Source: Variovorax sp. J22P240 | GTDB taxonomy: Bacteria > Pseudomonadota > Gammaproteobacteria > Burkholderiales > Burkholderiaceae_C | DNA length: 64,000 nucleotides | NCBI RefSeq assembly: GCF_030316855.1 | Contig: NZ_JASZYR010000001.1 | Location: 1,390,640 to 1,454,639 of the forward strand | Direction: 5' to 3' | Shown here: piece after piece, positions 1-7,693 of the stretch | Layout of the letters: each line of letters begins with the position of its first letter | Numbering within the stretch: position 1 is the first letter of the stretch | Translations under genes and position numbers: made by a program | The notes under the pieces: generated by a model | The model's database searches: none | The model's input: only the letters and a program-made list of their open reading frames with translations | What the model was told of the DNA's origin: nothing

Positions 1-783
1 GTCCCGGCCGTCGGCAATCTGGTAGCGAATCGCGGCTTCCACATCGCCGATGCCCTTGCCGTGCGTATTGAAGACATTGTCGAAGGCGCTGCCCGTGAAG
101 ATCTCGCGGCTGATCATGTTGTCCGAACGGTTGACGTATGGCACCTTCAACTCGAGTTCCATACGGTTGGTCGCACCCCACCGAGTCGTCAGCGCGGAAA
201 TGAAGGTGTTGTTCTTGAACTCGCGAACGTCCACCAGGCCGATCAGGATCGCGGGAATCACCGTGTAGCCCACGAGCGCCACCCGGTTGCTGGACGAATA
301 GATGTACTGCAGCGAAGGCTCGAGGACGAACGTGCCCTTCGGCGTGAGGATGCTGGGCTCACTGAAGATCTGGGCGACGGGCGGCGCCTCGACTTCGGCG
401 GCAGGTGCCACGCCCACGCGCACGGGCGTCGTGGACGTGTCTTCGGTGGATTGTGCGGTCTCGGTAGGGATCCTGGTGGGCGTGCCGGGCGTGATCACCT
501 GCGGTTTGCTGCCGGGGGCCAGCAGCGTCTCGCGCGCTTCCTGGGTGACCATGCGATCCTGCAGTTCGCGAAAGCGTGCTTCCTGCTCGGAGGCCTGCTT
601 GCGCAGCGCTTCGATCTCCCGGCCCTGATCGGCCAACTGCTTCTGGAGTGCTTCGACGCGCTTGGCTGTGGTCTGTGTGTTCCGCGCTGCCGTCGTCCCC
701 TGCGACTGCGCAACAGCGCCCGTCCATGCAATCGAAGAATAGGCAAGCAACACGAGCGCCCTGAGCGGACGATTGGTCTCCAT
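1..783 (-). CDS. FapF-like outer-membrane beta-barrel protein (C-terminus beyond window)
   Basis: Seen: a minus-strand frame starts at ATG 783-781 and runs open to the window edge, giving the first 261 residues. Residues 1-25 form a Sec signal peptide ending near AVAQ. About residues 33-70 (AKRVEALQKQLADQGREIEA) are heptad-rich and should form a coiled coil. A Pro/Thr-rich linker follows. From about residue 130 (FVLEPSLQYIYSSSNRVAL) alternating strands typical of an outer-membrane barrel begin. Known: FapF of Pseudomonas is an outer-membrane secretion pore with a periplasmic coiled coil, a linker and a C-terminal barrel. Inferred: this is the export pore for the divergent amyloid-like proteins. 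The C39 peptidase neighbour supports this. Generic 'phenol degradation MetA-like transporter' families share the barrel style and remain an alternative. Confidence 0.7.
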   Translation of the reverse strand, partial: METNRPLRALVLLAYSSIAWTGAVAQSQGTTAARNTQTTAKRVEALQKQLADQGREIEALRKQASEQEARFRELQDRMVTQEARETLLAPGSKPQVITPGTPTRIPTETAQSTEDTSTTPVRVGVAPAAEVEAPPVAQIFSEPSILTPKGTFVLEPSLQYIYSSSNRVALVGYTVIPAILIGLVDVREFKNNTFISALTTRWGATNRMELELKVPYVNRSDNMISREIFTGSAFDNVFNTHGKGIGDVEAAIRYQIADGRD

Positions 784-840
784 CTCTTCCCCTCTTTTAT
801 GGTTCTTCCCGCGAGGTATCGGGCGCCAGACTAATCTCAT

Positions 841-856
841 TGCTGTAACAGTGCCA
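841..856 (-). promoter_or_regulatory. Sigma-54 promoter of the FapF-like gene
   Basis: Read on the minus strand the site is TGGCACTGTTACAGCA. The -24 box TGGCAC is perfect, the -12 GC is conserved and the spacing is exact; only the TT before GC is replaced by CA. It lies 58 nt upstream of the start codon, which is a normal leader length. Confidence 0.5.
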
Positions 857-1270
857 AGCAAGAAGTTGCAATTAAAGGTAAGTCGATAGTCCACACGGGT
901 GGGGTGTCTCAGAGGTGTGGCACTTCGGTCCCGACGCACGCCGAAAGGCCCGCGCCACCAGAGGCAAGACCGCGCCTCATCGCTATACCGTTCGGCATAC
1001 GTGCAACGCCTTACTTACGCGAAATCGGCTGTCACACGCATGAGACAGAAAGAGAAACTTTCGGGGACTGTCCGAGGTGTCAAGTCGCGGCTCGTGCCTC
1101 CCCGCAAGCGATGCATGCGGGCAGGGTGCACCGTCAAGCACCTGTGACACTGCGAGCCCGAAAACACCCCCCACGTGCCTCTGGGTCAGCTAGGGCATGT
1201 ATTCATGAAACTGTCATATGGAACGCGTCCCCAATGGAGAACGCCATGCGCGAAACAAGCAGTAAGTTGG
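857..1270. promoter_or_regulatory. Divergent control region between two sigma-54 promoters
   Basis: No gene is convincing here. The stretch lies between the outward-facing sigma-54 sites at 841-856 and 1271-1286, where an activator of both would bind. A dyad CTGTC-N10-GACAG is visible at 1029-1048, with further CTGTC/GTGACA half-sites near 1069, 1145 and 1212. These are candidate activator sites only; no activator gene lies next to them in the window. Confidence 0.35.
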
Positions 1271-1286
1271 TGGCACCGAAGTTGCA
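1271..1286 (+). promoter_or_regulatory. Sigma-54 promoter of the amyloid-like operon (consensus match)
   Basis: TGGCACCGAAGTTGCA fits the TGGCAC-N5-TTGCA consensus at every fixed position. The predicted transcript would start near 1298, about 50 nt before the ATG at 1351. Confidence 0.8.
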
Positions 1287-1350
1287 CAGCCGCCCGTGAT
1301 TTGCGGCGACGCACGTCACTACCAAGCTTGTTCAACTTTTTGGAGGGTTC

Positions 1351-2760
1351 ATGAAAAAGACACTTCTGGCTTCGGCCATTGCGCTTGCCTTCGGGTTCAG
1401 CGGTTCGGTGGTATTTGCCAATGACACCGACCAGTCTGCACGTCAGCGTACGGAGACGGGCAGCAACACCAACACCGAGACAAGCACGAGTACCAGCACG
1501 AGCACGCGCACGAGCACCAGCAACAGTACGCGCAACAGCACGAGCAACAGCACGAGCACCAACAGGGAATCGGGTGCTGCAGAGGCCAGCGCCGCGCGTT
1601 CCGCTGCAATCAACAACGGATCCACCGGCACCTTCACCAACGCATTCAACACAGCCAAGGCGACGGCCGTCAGCAAGCTGGATGGCTATGTCTCCGGCAA
1701 CACGGTGTCCCACATCGGCAACTACGCGACCAACCTTGGCTCAGCTGCCGGCGGCTCAGGCTACGGTGGTCGCGGTGGGACAGGCCGAGGCGGCGAAGCC
1801 TCCGGCCAAGGCGGCAACGGCGCCACGGGCACGGGCGCGGTCGGCGCGGTGGGTGGCAGCGCATCCAATGGCGCCATCACGCATGGCAGCGCCACGAACG
1901 GCGGATCGACTGCGGGTGACGGCGGCAACGGCCTCGGCGGCATCGCCGCAGGCCTGCAAGGCAGCGGACGCGCCTCGTCGAGTGGCGGCGACGGCGGACG
2001 CGGCGGCTCGAGCGGCGACAGCGGCCGCGGCGGAAGCAGCGGCAGCCTGTCCGCGGCACTCGGCGGCAGGAGCGGCGGTGGCGGCGGTGGCGGAAGCTCC
2101 GGCAGCACCTCGGCTGGCTCGGGCGGCTATGGCGGCGGCGGCGGCGCAGGCGGTGACGGTGGCCTGGCCGGCGCAGCAGGCGGCGCGGGCGGCGCAGGCG
2201 CAGCAGGCGGCGCGGGCGGCGCGGGCGGTGCCAGCGGCACGGCAGGTGCAGGCGGCGCGAGCGGTGCGGGCGGAGCCGGCACATCGACCAGCACGGCAGG
2301 CGCAGGCGGCGCGAGCGGCGCCACGGGTGCCGGTGGAGCGGGCGGCTCGGGCGGCGGCGGTGGAGCAGCCACCAGCACCGCGACCGGCACGCAGACCGGC
2401 GGCGCAGGCACGGGCGGCGCAGGCGGCTCGAGCACGAACGGCAGCGCTACCAATGGCAGCGCCAGCAACGGTAACAACACTGCAGGCGCCGGCGGCGCAG
2501 GCGGTAGCGGCACCGGCGGCGCGGGCGGCGCAGGCGGAACCAACACGGGCAACGGCGGAACCGGTGGCGTCGGCAACGGCGGTACGGGTGGCGCAGGTGG
2601 AACCAACACGGTCAACGCCGGTACGTTCAACATGTCCAACTCCATGACGAGCGTCGGTCAAACCGCCGCGGGCATCATGGTCGCGAACCAGAACAGCGGC
2701 ATTGCCTCGATGGTTCAACAGAGCGTGAACGTCCAGGCCAACCTGTCCGTGGGACGCTGA
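1351..2760 (+). CDS. Exported Gly/Ala-rich repeat protein, putative amyloid or adhesin subunit
   Basis: 469 residues. The ATG follows a strong GGAGGG ribosome site at 1342-1347. Residues 1-23 (MKKTLLASAIALAFGFSGSV...) are a Sec signal peptide. Residues about 28-72 are almost only Thr, Ser, Asn and Arg. A short ordered part (FTNAFNTAKATAVSKLDGYV) follows. From about residue 130 to 420 the chain is low-complexity GGAGG/GGSGG repeats. The last 45 residues (TSVGQTAAGIMVANQNSG, then VQQSVNVQANL) are complex again and resemble the C-terminus of the next gene. It is the first gene of a four-gene plus-strand operon and is probably secreted through the barrel encoded divergently. Fap subunits are Gln/Asn repeat proteins, so the PGRS-like glycine repeat is unusual. 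Role as matrix fibre is inferred. Confidence 0.65.
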   Translation: MKKTLLASAIALAFGFSGSVVFANDTDQSARQRTETGSNTNTETSTSTSTSTRTSTSNSTRNSTSNSTSTNRESGAAEASAARSAAINNGSTGTFTNAFNTAKATAVSKLDGYVSGNTVSHIGNYATNLGSAAGGSGYGGRGGTGRGGEASGQGGNGATGTGAVGAVGGSASNGAITHGSATNGGSTAGDGGNGLGGIAAGLQGSGRASSSGGDGGRGGSSGDSGRGGSSGSLSAALGGRSGGGGGGGSSGSTSAGSGGYGGGGGAGGDGGLAGAAGGAGGAGAAGGAGGAGGASGTAGAGGASGAGGAGTSTSTAGAGGASGATGAGGAGGSGGGGGAATSTATGTQTGGAGTGGAGGSSTNGSATNGSASNGNNTAGAGGAGGSGTGGAGGAGGTNTGNGGTGGVGNGGTGGAGGTNTVNAGTFNMSNSMTSVGQTAAGIMVANQNSGIASMVQQSVNVQANLSVGR

Positions 2761-2856
2761 TCGATCGCGAAGACCGATGAACGCCGTGCAGCCTGATCCG
2801 TTCAGGCCGCACGGCGCTTGTCGGCTCGCCCTCACACGAGGCTGAAGGGACACGCC

Positions 2857-3228
2857 ATGAAATTCGTTACCCTCATCGGGTCCGTTTGCGCGGCCCTGGG
2901 TTTGCTGTTGCCTGCCGCGGCTGTGGCGCAAGGCGCTCCGGCGACCAGCGAGACATCGGCCGGCAGTGATCGAAGCGTGGCCTTTGCCGCCGTGCCGGTC
3001 GACTCTGCAACGCTGGCAAGCTATCGCGGAGGAAGCGAGCAAGTCAGCAACGAGATGACGCTGAACGGCACCACGGCCAACAACTCCGCCAACCGTGTCA
3101 ACACTGGCGACAACACCATCAGTGCGGGCTCGTTCGCCAACATGAATGGACTGCCGGTCGTGATCCAGAACTCCGGCGCGAATGTACTGATACAGAACGC
3201 GGTGATCCTTCATCTGCAGATGAACTGA
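2857..3228 (+). CDS. Small exported protein with double-glycine-like motif
   Basis: 123 residues; no named family recognised. Residues 1-25 (ending AAAVAQG) are a signal peptide. Residues 48-59 read VDSATLASYRGG, matching a C39 leader pattern: hydrophobic at -12, -7 and -4 and GG at -2/-1. The C-terminal part (GSFANMNGLPVVIQNSGANV) is Asn/Gln rich and resembles the end of the upstream Gly-rich protein. It lies 96 nt after that gene and 10 nt before the C39 peptidase. Inferred role: minor fibre subunit or nucleator, matured in the periplasm by the neighbouring peptidase. Confidence 0.6.
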   Translation: MKFVTLIGSVCAALGLLLPAAAVAQGAPATSETSAGSDRSVAFAAVPVDSATLASYRGGSEQVSNEMTLNGTTANNSANRVNTGDNTISAGSFANMNGLPVVIQNSGANVLIQNAVILHLQMN

Positions 3229-3238
3229 GGAGAGCGCC

Positions 3239-3919
3239 ATGCGCGGCATGCTGCTCTCTTTCGCACTGCTGACTGCGGCCATCGCAGCGCCTGCCCAGCA
3301 GGCCTACCTGCCCGGCCTGGGCGGGATGGACGTGACCATCCCCATCACCAGCCTGAAACAGGCGCGCATGGGGCGTACGCTGATCCAGAAATACGACTTC
3401 AGTTGCGGCTCGGCGGCCCTCGCCACGCTGCTGACGCACCACTACGACTACCCGGTCACCGAAGCGGCGGTGTTCAAGGAGATGTACGAGAACGGCGACC
3501 AGGCGAAGATCCACAAGGAAGGTTTCTCGCTGCTCGACATGAAGCGCTACCTGGAGGCACACGGCTTCAAGGCCGACGGATTCGAGCAGCCGCTCGAAAA
3601 GCTCAACCAGGCGCGCATCCCCGCCATCGTCCTCATCAATACGAACGGCTACCACCACTTTGTCGTGGTCAAGGGCGTGCAGGACGACCGCGTACTCGTC
3701 GGCGATCCCGCACAAGGCACACGCGCGATGTCGCGCAAGGTATTCGACGAGAGTTGGAAGAACGGCCTGCTCTTCGTCATCCACAGCCACATGGAGCAGG
3801 CGAAATTCAACGTGGCGGCCGACTGGCGCGTGTCACCTCGCGCGCCGCTGGCGCGTGGCGTCGGCCGAGCAAGTATGAGCGACATCACCATGCCAAAGCT
3901 GGGACCGGGAGACTTCTGA
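3239..3919 (+). CDS. Periplasmic C39-family cysteine peptidase (FapD-like)
   Basis: 226 residues. A signal peptide covers about residues 1-20, so the enzyme should act in the periplasm and is not fused to an ABC exporter. The C39 signature is complete: Q50 (oxyanion) and C56 in QKYDFSCGSAALATLL, H140 in HHFVVVKG and D156 in LVGDPAQG. Known: C39 peptidases cut after a double glycine, and Fap operons contain a C39-like protein, FapD. A GAGGAGAG Shine-Dalgarno stretch lies before the ATG. The stop overlaps the next start (TGATG), so the two genes are coupled. The two flanking small proteins with RGG motifs are the obvious substrates. Confidence 0.88.
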   Translation: MRGMLLSFALLTAAIAAPAQQAYLPGLGGMDVTIPITSLKQARMGRTLIQKYDFSCGSAALATLLTHHYDYPVTEAAVFKEMYENGDQAKIHKEGFSLLDMKRYLEAHGFKADGFEQPLEKLNQARIPAIVLINTNGYHHFVVVKGVQDDRVLVGDPAQGTRAMSRKVFDESWKNGLLFVIHSHMEQAKFNVAADWRVSPRAPLARGVGRASMSDITMPKLGPGDF

Positions 3920-4458
3920 TGAAGGCACGGCACTTTCCGTTCGTGCGCTCGGTGCTGGGGCTCTGCCTCTGCGCGCTGGCAGGAAGCGCCCTTTCGCAGG
4001 CGCACTCAGGCGAATCCGATCCCGTGCCGCGCCGCGAGGAGCTATGGATGGCGGTGAGCAGCCACACGCTCGACCAGATGCGCGGCGGATTCGACCCGGG
4101 CAACGGGCTGCTGGTGAGCTTCGGGATCACGCGGGCTGTCTACATCAACGGCAACCTCGTGACGCAAACCACGCTGGACTTCGGCCATATCAACAACCTG
4201 ACTCCGGCGCAGGCGGCGCAACTCGACAAGCAGCTGTCGAGCCTGAATCTTGTGCAGAACGGTCCGGGCAACACCGTTGCGGCGCAACAGGGCGGTGCGA
4301 ACTACGGGACCGTGATCCAGAACACGCTGGACAACCAGCACATCGTGAATCAAACCGTGATCAATGCGACCAGCAACGCGGCGGGAATGCTGAAGAACTA
4401 CAACATCCAGTCGTCGGTGAGCGACGCGGTGGCACGTGCCATCATGAGCTCGCGTTGA
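3919..4458 (+). CDS. Second small exported protein with double-glycine-like motif (FapE-position)
   Basis: 179 residues, start overlapping the C39 stop as TGATG. A signal peptide ends near ALSQA (residues 1-28). Residues 46-57 read VSSHTLDQMRGG, aligned position by position with the motif in the other small protein (V-x-S-x-T-L-x-x-x-R-G-G). After the motif comes a short ordered part (GLLVSFGITRAVYINGNLV), then an Asn/Gln-rich repeat-like tail (NTVAAQQGG, VIQNTLDN, IVNQTVINATSN). No Cys-x-x-Cys motif is present. Last gene of the operon, convergent with the HAD gene with only 12 nt between stops. Function inferred: amyloid accessory or minor subunit. Confidence 0.6.
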   Translation: MKARHFPFVRSVLGLCLCALAGSALSQAHSGESDPVPRREELWMAVSSHTLDQMRGGFDPGNGLLVSFGITRAVYINGNLVTQTTLDFGHINNLTPAQAAQLDKQLSSLNLVQNGPGNTVAAQQGGANYGTVIQNTLDNQHIVNQTVINATSNAAGMLKNYNIQSSVSDAVARAIMSSR

Positions 4459-4470
4459 CGGATACCCAGG

Positions 4471-5172
4471 CTACGCGGACTCCAGCGCCATGCACAGCGC
4501 GTGCAGGTTCGGCACGATCAGTTGCGGCCGCGCGCCGTGTTCCCACGGACGCTCATCGCGAACCAGCCAGGCGGCCTGCATGCCGGCTTCGAGCGCGCCG
4601 ACCACGTCCAGCACAGCGTCGTCGCCGACATGGAGCACGTCCTTCGGCAACAGCCCCACCGAAGCAGCCGCGGCCCGGAAGATCGGCGCATGCGGTTTGC
4701 CGCTGCCGAATTCGCGCGCGTTGAAGCCGCTGCGAAACCAGCGACTCACGCCGGTGAGCTTCAGGTCGGCATTGCCATTGGAAATTGCCACCAGGGGATA
4801 GCGCTCGCTCAGCCACCGCAGCGCGGGCAGCACGTCGTCGTAGAGCGTTACGCGCTGGCGCTCGGCGAAGAAGGCGTCGAAGGCCGGGTCCGCCAGAGCC
4901 GGGTCTTCGCCCGCGCGCCGCAGCGCTGCGCGGATGGACTCGCGGCGCAGCGCGCTCAGGTCGTGTGCAAGATCGGAGCGCTCCTTGGCCGTGGCTTCGC
5001 GCAGTTCGCGCAATACGCCGGGCGTGATCAGCAGGCTTGCCGTCTTCGGCGCCTCGCGCACCAGCCATTGATGAAGAACGCGTTCGGCGCGTTCGATGGT
5101 GGGCCAGATGGGCCAGAGCGTGTCGTCGAGGTCGAGTGAAATCGCGGCGATGCGCTTCACGTCGAGGGTCAT
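4471..5172 (-). CDS. HAD-superfamily hydrolase (subfamily IA, YigB-like)
   Basis: 233 residues from ATG 5172; an in-frame ATG at 5196 would add eight. HAD motifs are all present: motif I DLDDTLW with nucleophile D14 and acid D16, motif II around ISNGN, motif III lysine in SGKPHAPIF and motif IV HVGDDAVLDVVGA. A helical cap lies between motifs I and II. Known relatives dephosphorylate small phospho-compounds such as sugar phosphates or FMN; the substrate cannot be read from sequence. Divergent from hemH with about 40 nt between starts. Confidence 0.85.
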   Translation of the reverse strand: MTLDVKRIAAISLDLDDTLWPIWPTIERAERVLHQWLVREAPKTASLLITPGVLRELREATAKERSDLAHDLSALRRESIRAALRRAGEDPALADPAFDAFFAERQRVTLYDDVLPALRWLSERYPLVAISNGNADLKLTGVSRWFRSGFNAREFGSGKPHAPIFRAAAASVGLLPKDVLHVGDDAVLDVVGALEAGMQAAWLVRDERPWEHGARPQLIVPNLHALCMALESA

Positions 5173-5211
5173 GGAATCAGGAGTCACGGAGGGCATGACC
5201 GAGAATATCGC

Positions 5212-6243
5212 ATGCCTTTTCGACCTGAACCGCCTGCCGCCGACAACGCCCAGGAGCGCACCGCCGTGCTCTGGTGCAACCTGGGATCGCCCGACGAGCC
5301 GACGGCGAGCGCCGTTCGCCCGTACCTGGCCGACTTTCTGGGCGACCCGCGCGTGGTCGAGATCCCGCGCGCGCTGTGGGCGCTGATCCTGCACGGCATC
5401 ATCCTGCGCACGCGGCCCGCAAAGTCGGCCGCCAAGTACGCCAGCATCTGGACACCCGAGGGCTCCCCGCTCAAGGTGTGGACGAAGAAGCAGGCGACGC
5501 TGCTGGCAGGTTGGCTCGGCGAGAAAGGCCATCGCGTAACGGTGCGCGATGCGATGCGCTACGGCAATCCATCGATCGCCTCCCGGCTCGATGAATTGAA
5601 GGCCGAAGGCGTCACGCGCGTGCTTGTGCTGCAGGCCTATCCGCAGTACTCGGCCACCACCACGGCGAGCGTGATCGACGCCGTCAATGCCTGGAGTGCC
5701 GGCGTGCGCCGCGTGCCCGAGTTTCGCTTCGTCAACGACTACCACGACGATCCGCTCTACATCGATGCCTTGGCGCACAGCGTTACGCGCCATTGGCAGC
5801 AGAGCGGACGCCCCGACCGGTTGGTGATGAGCTTCCACGGCATTCCGGAACGCAACATCAGGCTCGGCGACCCCTACCAGGCGCAGTGCCTAGCGACCGC
5901 GCGTCTGCTGGCCGACAAGCTGCAGCTGACCACAGCGCAGTACCGCATCACTTTCCAGTCGCGCTTCGGTCGCGCCAAATGGCTGGAGCCCTACACCGAA
6001 CCCACGCTGCGCGAACTCGGCGCGGCGGGCGTTTCCAGAGTCGACGTGATGTGCCCTGGCTTTCCAGCCGACTGCCTGGAGACGCTCGAAGAGATCGCGA
6101 TGGAAGGCCGCGAGGCCTTCCTCGGCGCGGGCGGCAAGGAATTTCGCTACATCCCCTGTCTCAACGACAGCAGCGCGTGGATCACGGCGCTGTCGAACAT
6201 CGCGGACCGTCACCTCGGCGGCTGGCCCACCCGGCGGGCCTGA
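5212..6243 (+). CDS. hemH: Ferrochelatase
   Basis: 343 residues, full length. It inserts ferrous iron into protoporphyrin IX, the last step of protoheme synthesis, at the cytoplasmic membrane face. Family markers: N-terminal AVLWCNLGSPDEP, the metal-binding histidine in VMSFHGIPERN (H209), FQSRFGRAKWLEPYTEPTL and the catalytic glutamate in PADCLETLEEIAMEG (E290). C-terminal YIPCLNDS is typical of proteobacterial enzymes. The gene stands alone, divergent from the HAD gene. Confidence 0.96.
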   Translation: MPFRPEPPAADNAQERTAVLWCNLGSPDEPTASAVRPYLADFLGDPRVVEIPRALWALILHGIILRTRPAKSAAKYASIWTPEGSPLKVWTKKQATLLAGWLGEKGHRVTVRDAMRYGNPSIASRLDELKAEGVTRVLVLQAYPQYSATTTASVIDAVNAWSAGVRRVPEFRFVNDYHDDPLYIDALAHSVTRHWQQSGRPDRLVMSFHGIPERNIRLGDPYQAQCLATARLLADKLQLTTAQYRITFQSRFGRAKWLEPYTEPTLRELGAAGVSRVDVMCPGFPADCLETLEEIAMEGREAFLGAGGKEFRYIPCLNDSSAWITALSNIADRHLGGWPTRRA

Positions 6244-6259
6244 ATCCGCTGCGGCGCCA

Positions 6260-6766
6260 TCAGTACCGACCGAGGTAATCGAGCTTGCTGAGCGGCACGC
6301 CGCTGTGCCGCAGCACGTCGTACGCCGTCGTGACGTGGAAGAAGAAGTTCGGCAGCGCGAACTGCAGCAGGTAGCGCTGCGCGGTGAACTTCAGTTCGGC
6401 GCCGCGCACCTTCATCGTGACCTCGCGCTCTTCGGCACCGTCGATCAGGGCACGGTCGACGGTGTTGAGATAGTCGATCGTCTTGGCGACGCGGGCCTGG
6501 AGTTCCGCGTAGGTCGTCTCGGTGTCCGGAAAGCTGGGCGCCGTGACGCCGGCGATGCGCGCCGTACCGAGCTTGGATGCATCGCTCGCACTCTGCACCT
6601 GCCCCGCGAGGGTGAACATGTCCGGCGCGAGGCGCGCATTGACGAGCTGGGCGGAATCGATGCCGGCCGACTGCGCATGCGCAAGCCCCTTGTCCAGGAC
6701 GTGGGAAAGCTGGCCGAGTCCGCGGATGAACACCGGAACCGAGATGTCGTAGAGCGAGAGCGCCAT
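6260..6766 (-). CDS. DUF1993 family protein (DinB-like fold)
   Basis: 168 residues from ATG 6766. The start MALSLYDISVPVFIRGLGQL and the later PNFFFHVTTAYDVLRHSGVPLSKLDYLG segment are typical of DUF1993, a family with a DinB/YfiT-like four-helix fold and no firm function. It is 51 nt downstream of the alpha/beta hydrolase on the same strand and may be the last gene of the Liv/PHB series. Confidence 0.8.
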   Translation of the reverse strand: MALSLYDISVPVFIRGLGQLSHVLDKGLAHAQSAGIDSAQLVNARLAPDMFTLAGQVQSASDASKLGTARIAGVTAPSFPDTETTYAELQARVAKTIDYLNTVDRALIDGAEEREVTMKVRGAELKFTAQRYLLQFALPNFFFHVTTAYDVLRHSGVPLSKLDYLGRY

Positions 6767-6817
6767 GTTGTTTGACTCCGTGTTGAATGGGCGGCCCGAT
6801 TGTCGGGCCGCCATCGC

Positions 6818-7693
6818 TCACGTGCCGGCGGCGCGGATAAAGGCCTCGATCGGCTCGAGATGAGCGGGAACGTTGAGCGCCGGCGCATGCCCGCAGCCCG
6901 GGATCTCGATGATCTGCAGACGGCCCTTGGCGCCCGGACCGCGGCGGCGCATCTCGTCCAGCGTCTCGGGCAGCACGAGATCGGACTCGACACCGCGCAG
7001 GCACAGCAAGGGCGCTTCCACCGCGTCGTAGTGCGGCCACAGCACATAGTCGTCGGGGTGCGCACTGAACTGCCGCACCATTGCCGGGTCGTAGTGCGGT
7101 ATCACGCGGCCGTCGGGCAGGCGCCGCGTCGATGTCTCGGTCAGCCGCCGCCACTGCGCATCGCTGAGCCATCCATAGGGCTTGTAGACAGTGCGGAAGA
7201 AGGCTTCGAGTTCGACGACCGTGTCGAAAGCGGGCGGCTGCCCCGCATAGGAGCGAATGCGTTCGACGGCAGCCTGGGCGATCTGCGGCGCGGTGTCGTT
7301 GAGCACGAGGCTGGCGATGCGGCCTTTCATCGCCGGCTCGACCAGTCCACCGGCACAGACCAGCCCGATCGCGCCGCCCATGGACGTGCCGACCCAGTGC
7401 ACGCGCGCGAGCTTCAGGTCGTCGCACAGCGCGGCCGCGATGCGCGCATAGAAGGACAACTGGTATTCCTCGTCCGGCGCAGGGCTCCACTGGCTGAGGC
7501 CACGCCCGATCGTGTCCGGGCAGATCACCCGGAAGCCGCGCTCGGCGAAATACGCCGCAAGCTCATCCATGTCGCGGCTGGTCCGCGCCAGGCCGTGCCA
7601 GGCGATGACCACCGGGCCCTCGCGCGGGCCCCAATCCATCCAGTGGATCTCGCGGCCAGCGAGCTGCGTGTAGTTCGAAATGGGAGTGATCAC
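6818..7693 (-). CDS. Alpha/beta hydrolase, last enzyme of the Liv/PHB series
   Basis: 291 residues. The GTG start at 7693 overlaps the livM stop (GTGA), showing translational coupling; no better ATG exists before the conserved HWMDWG region. Catalytic triad: nucleophile S104 in VGTSMGG, acid near VESDLVLPE, histidine in GCGHAPAL near the C-terminus. The oxyanion region is AWHGLARTS. No signal peptide, so cytoplasmic. Substrate unknown. Because it is coupled to an importer and a PHB depolymerase, hydrolysis of imported hydroxybutyrate oligomers is a reasonable inference. Confidence 0.85.
   Translation of the reverse strand: MITPISNYTQLAGREIHWMDWGPREGPVVIAWHGLARTSRDMDELAAYFAERGFRVICPDTIGRGLSQWSPAPDEEYQLSFYARIAAALCDDLKLARVHWVGTSMGGAIGLVCAGGLVEPAMKGRIASLVLNDTAPQIAQAAVERIRSYAGQPPAFDTVVELEAFFRTVYKPYGWLSDAQWRRLTETSTRRLPDGRVIPHYDPAMVRQFSAHPDDYVLWPHYDAVEAPLLCLRGVESDLVLPETLDEMRRRGPGAKGRLQIIEIPGCGHAPALNVPAHLEPIEAFIRAAGT

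Noticed and set aside
2100..2600. Possible CRISPR-like or satellite array
   Set aside because: The repeat unit is short and in-frame (GGCGGCGCAGGC-type) and encodes Gly/Ala; there are no unique spacers or palindromic repeats.
1756..3282. Long minus-strand open frame opposite the Gly-rich gene
   Set aside because: Ala/Arg/Cys-rich translation without motif; it exists because GGC repeats read as GCC on the other strand. The plus strand has the signal peptide, ribosome site and promoter.
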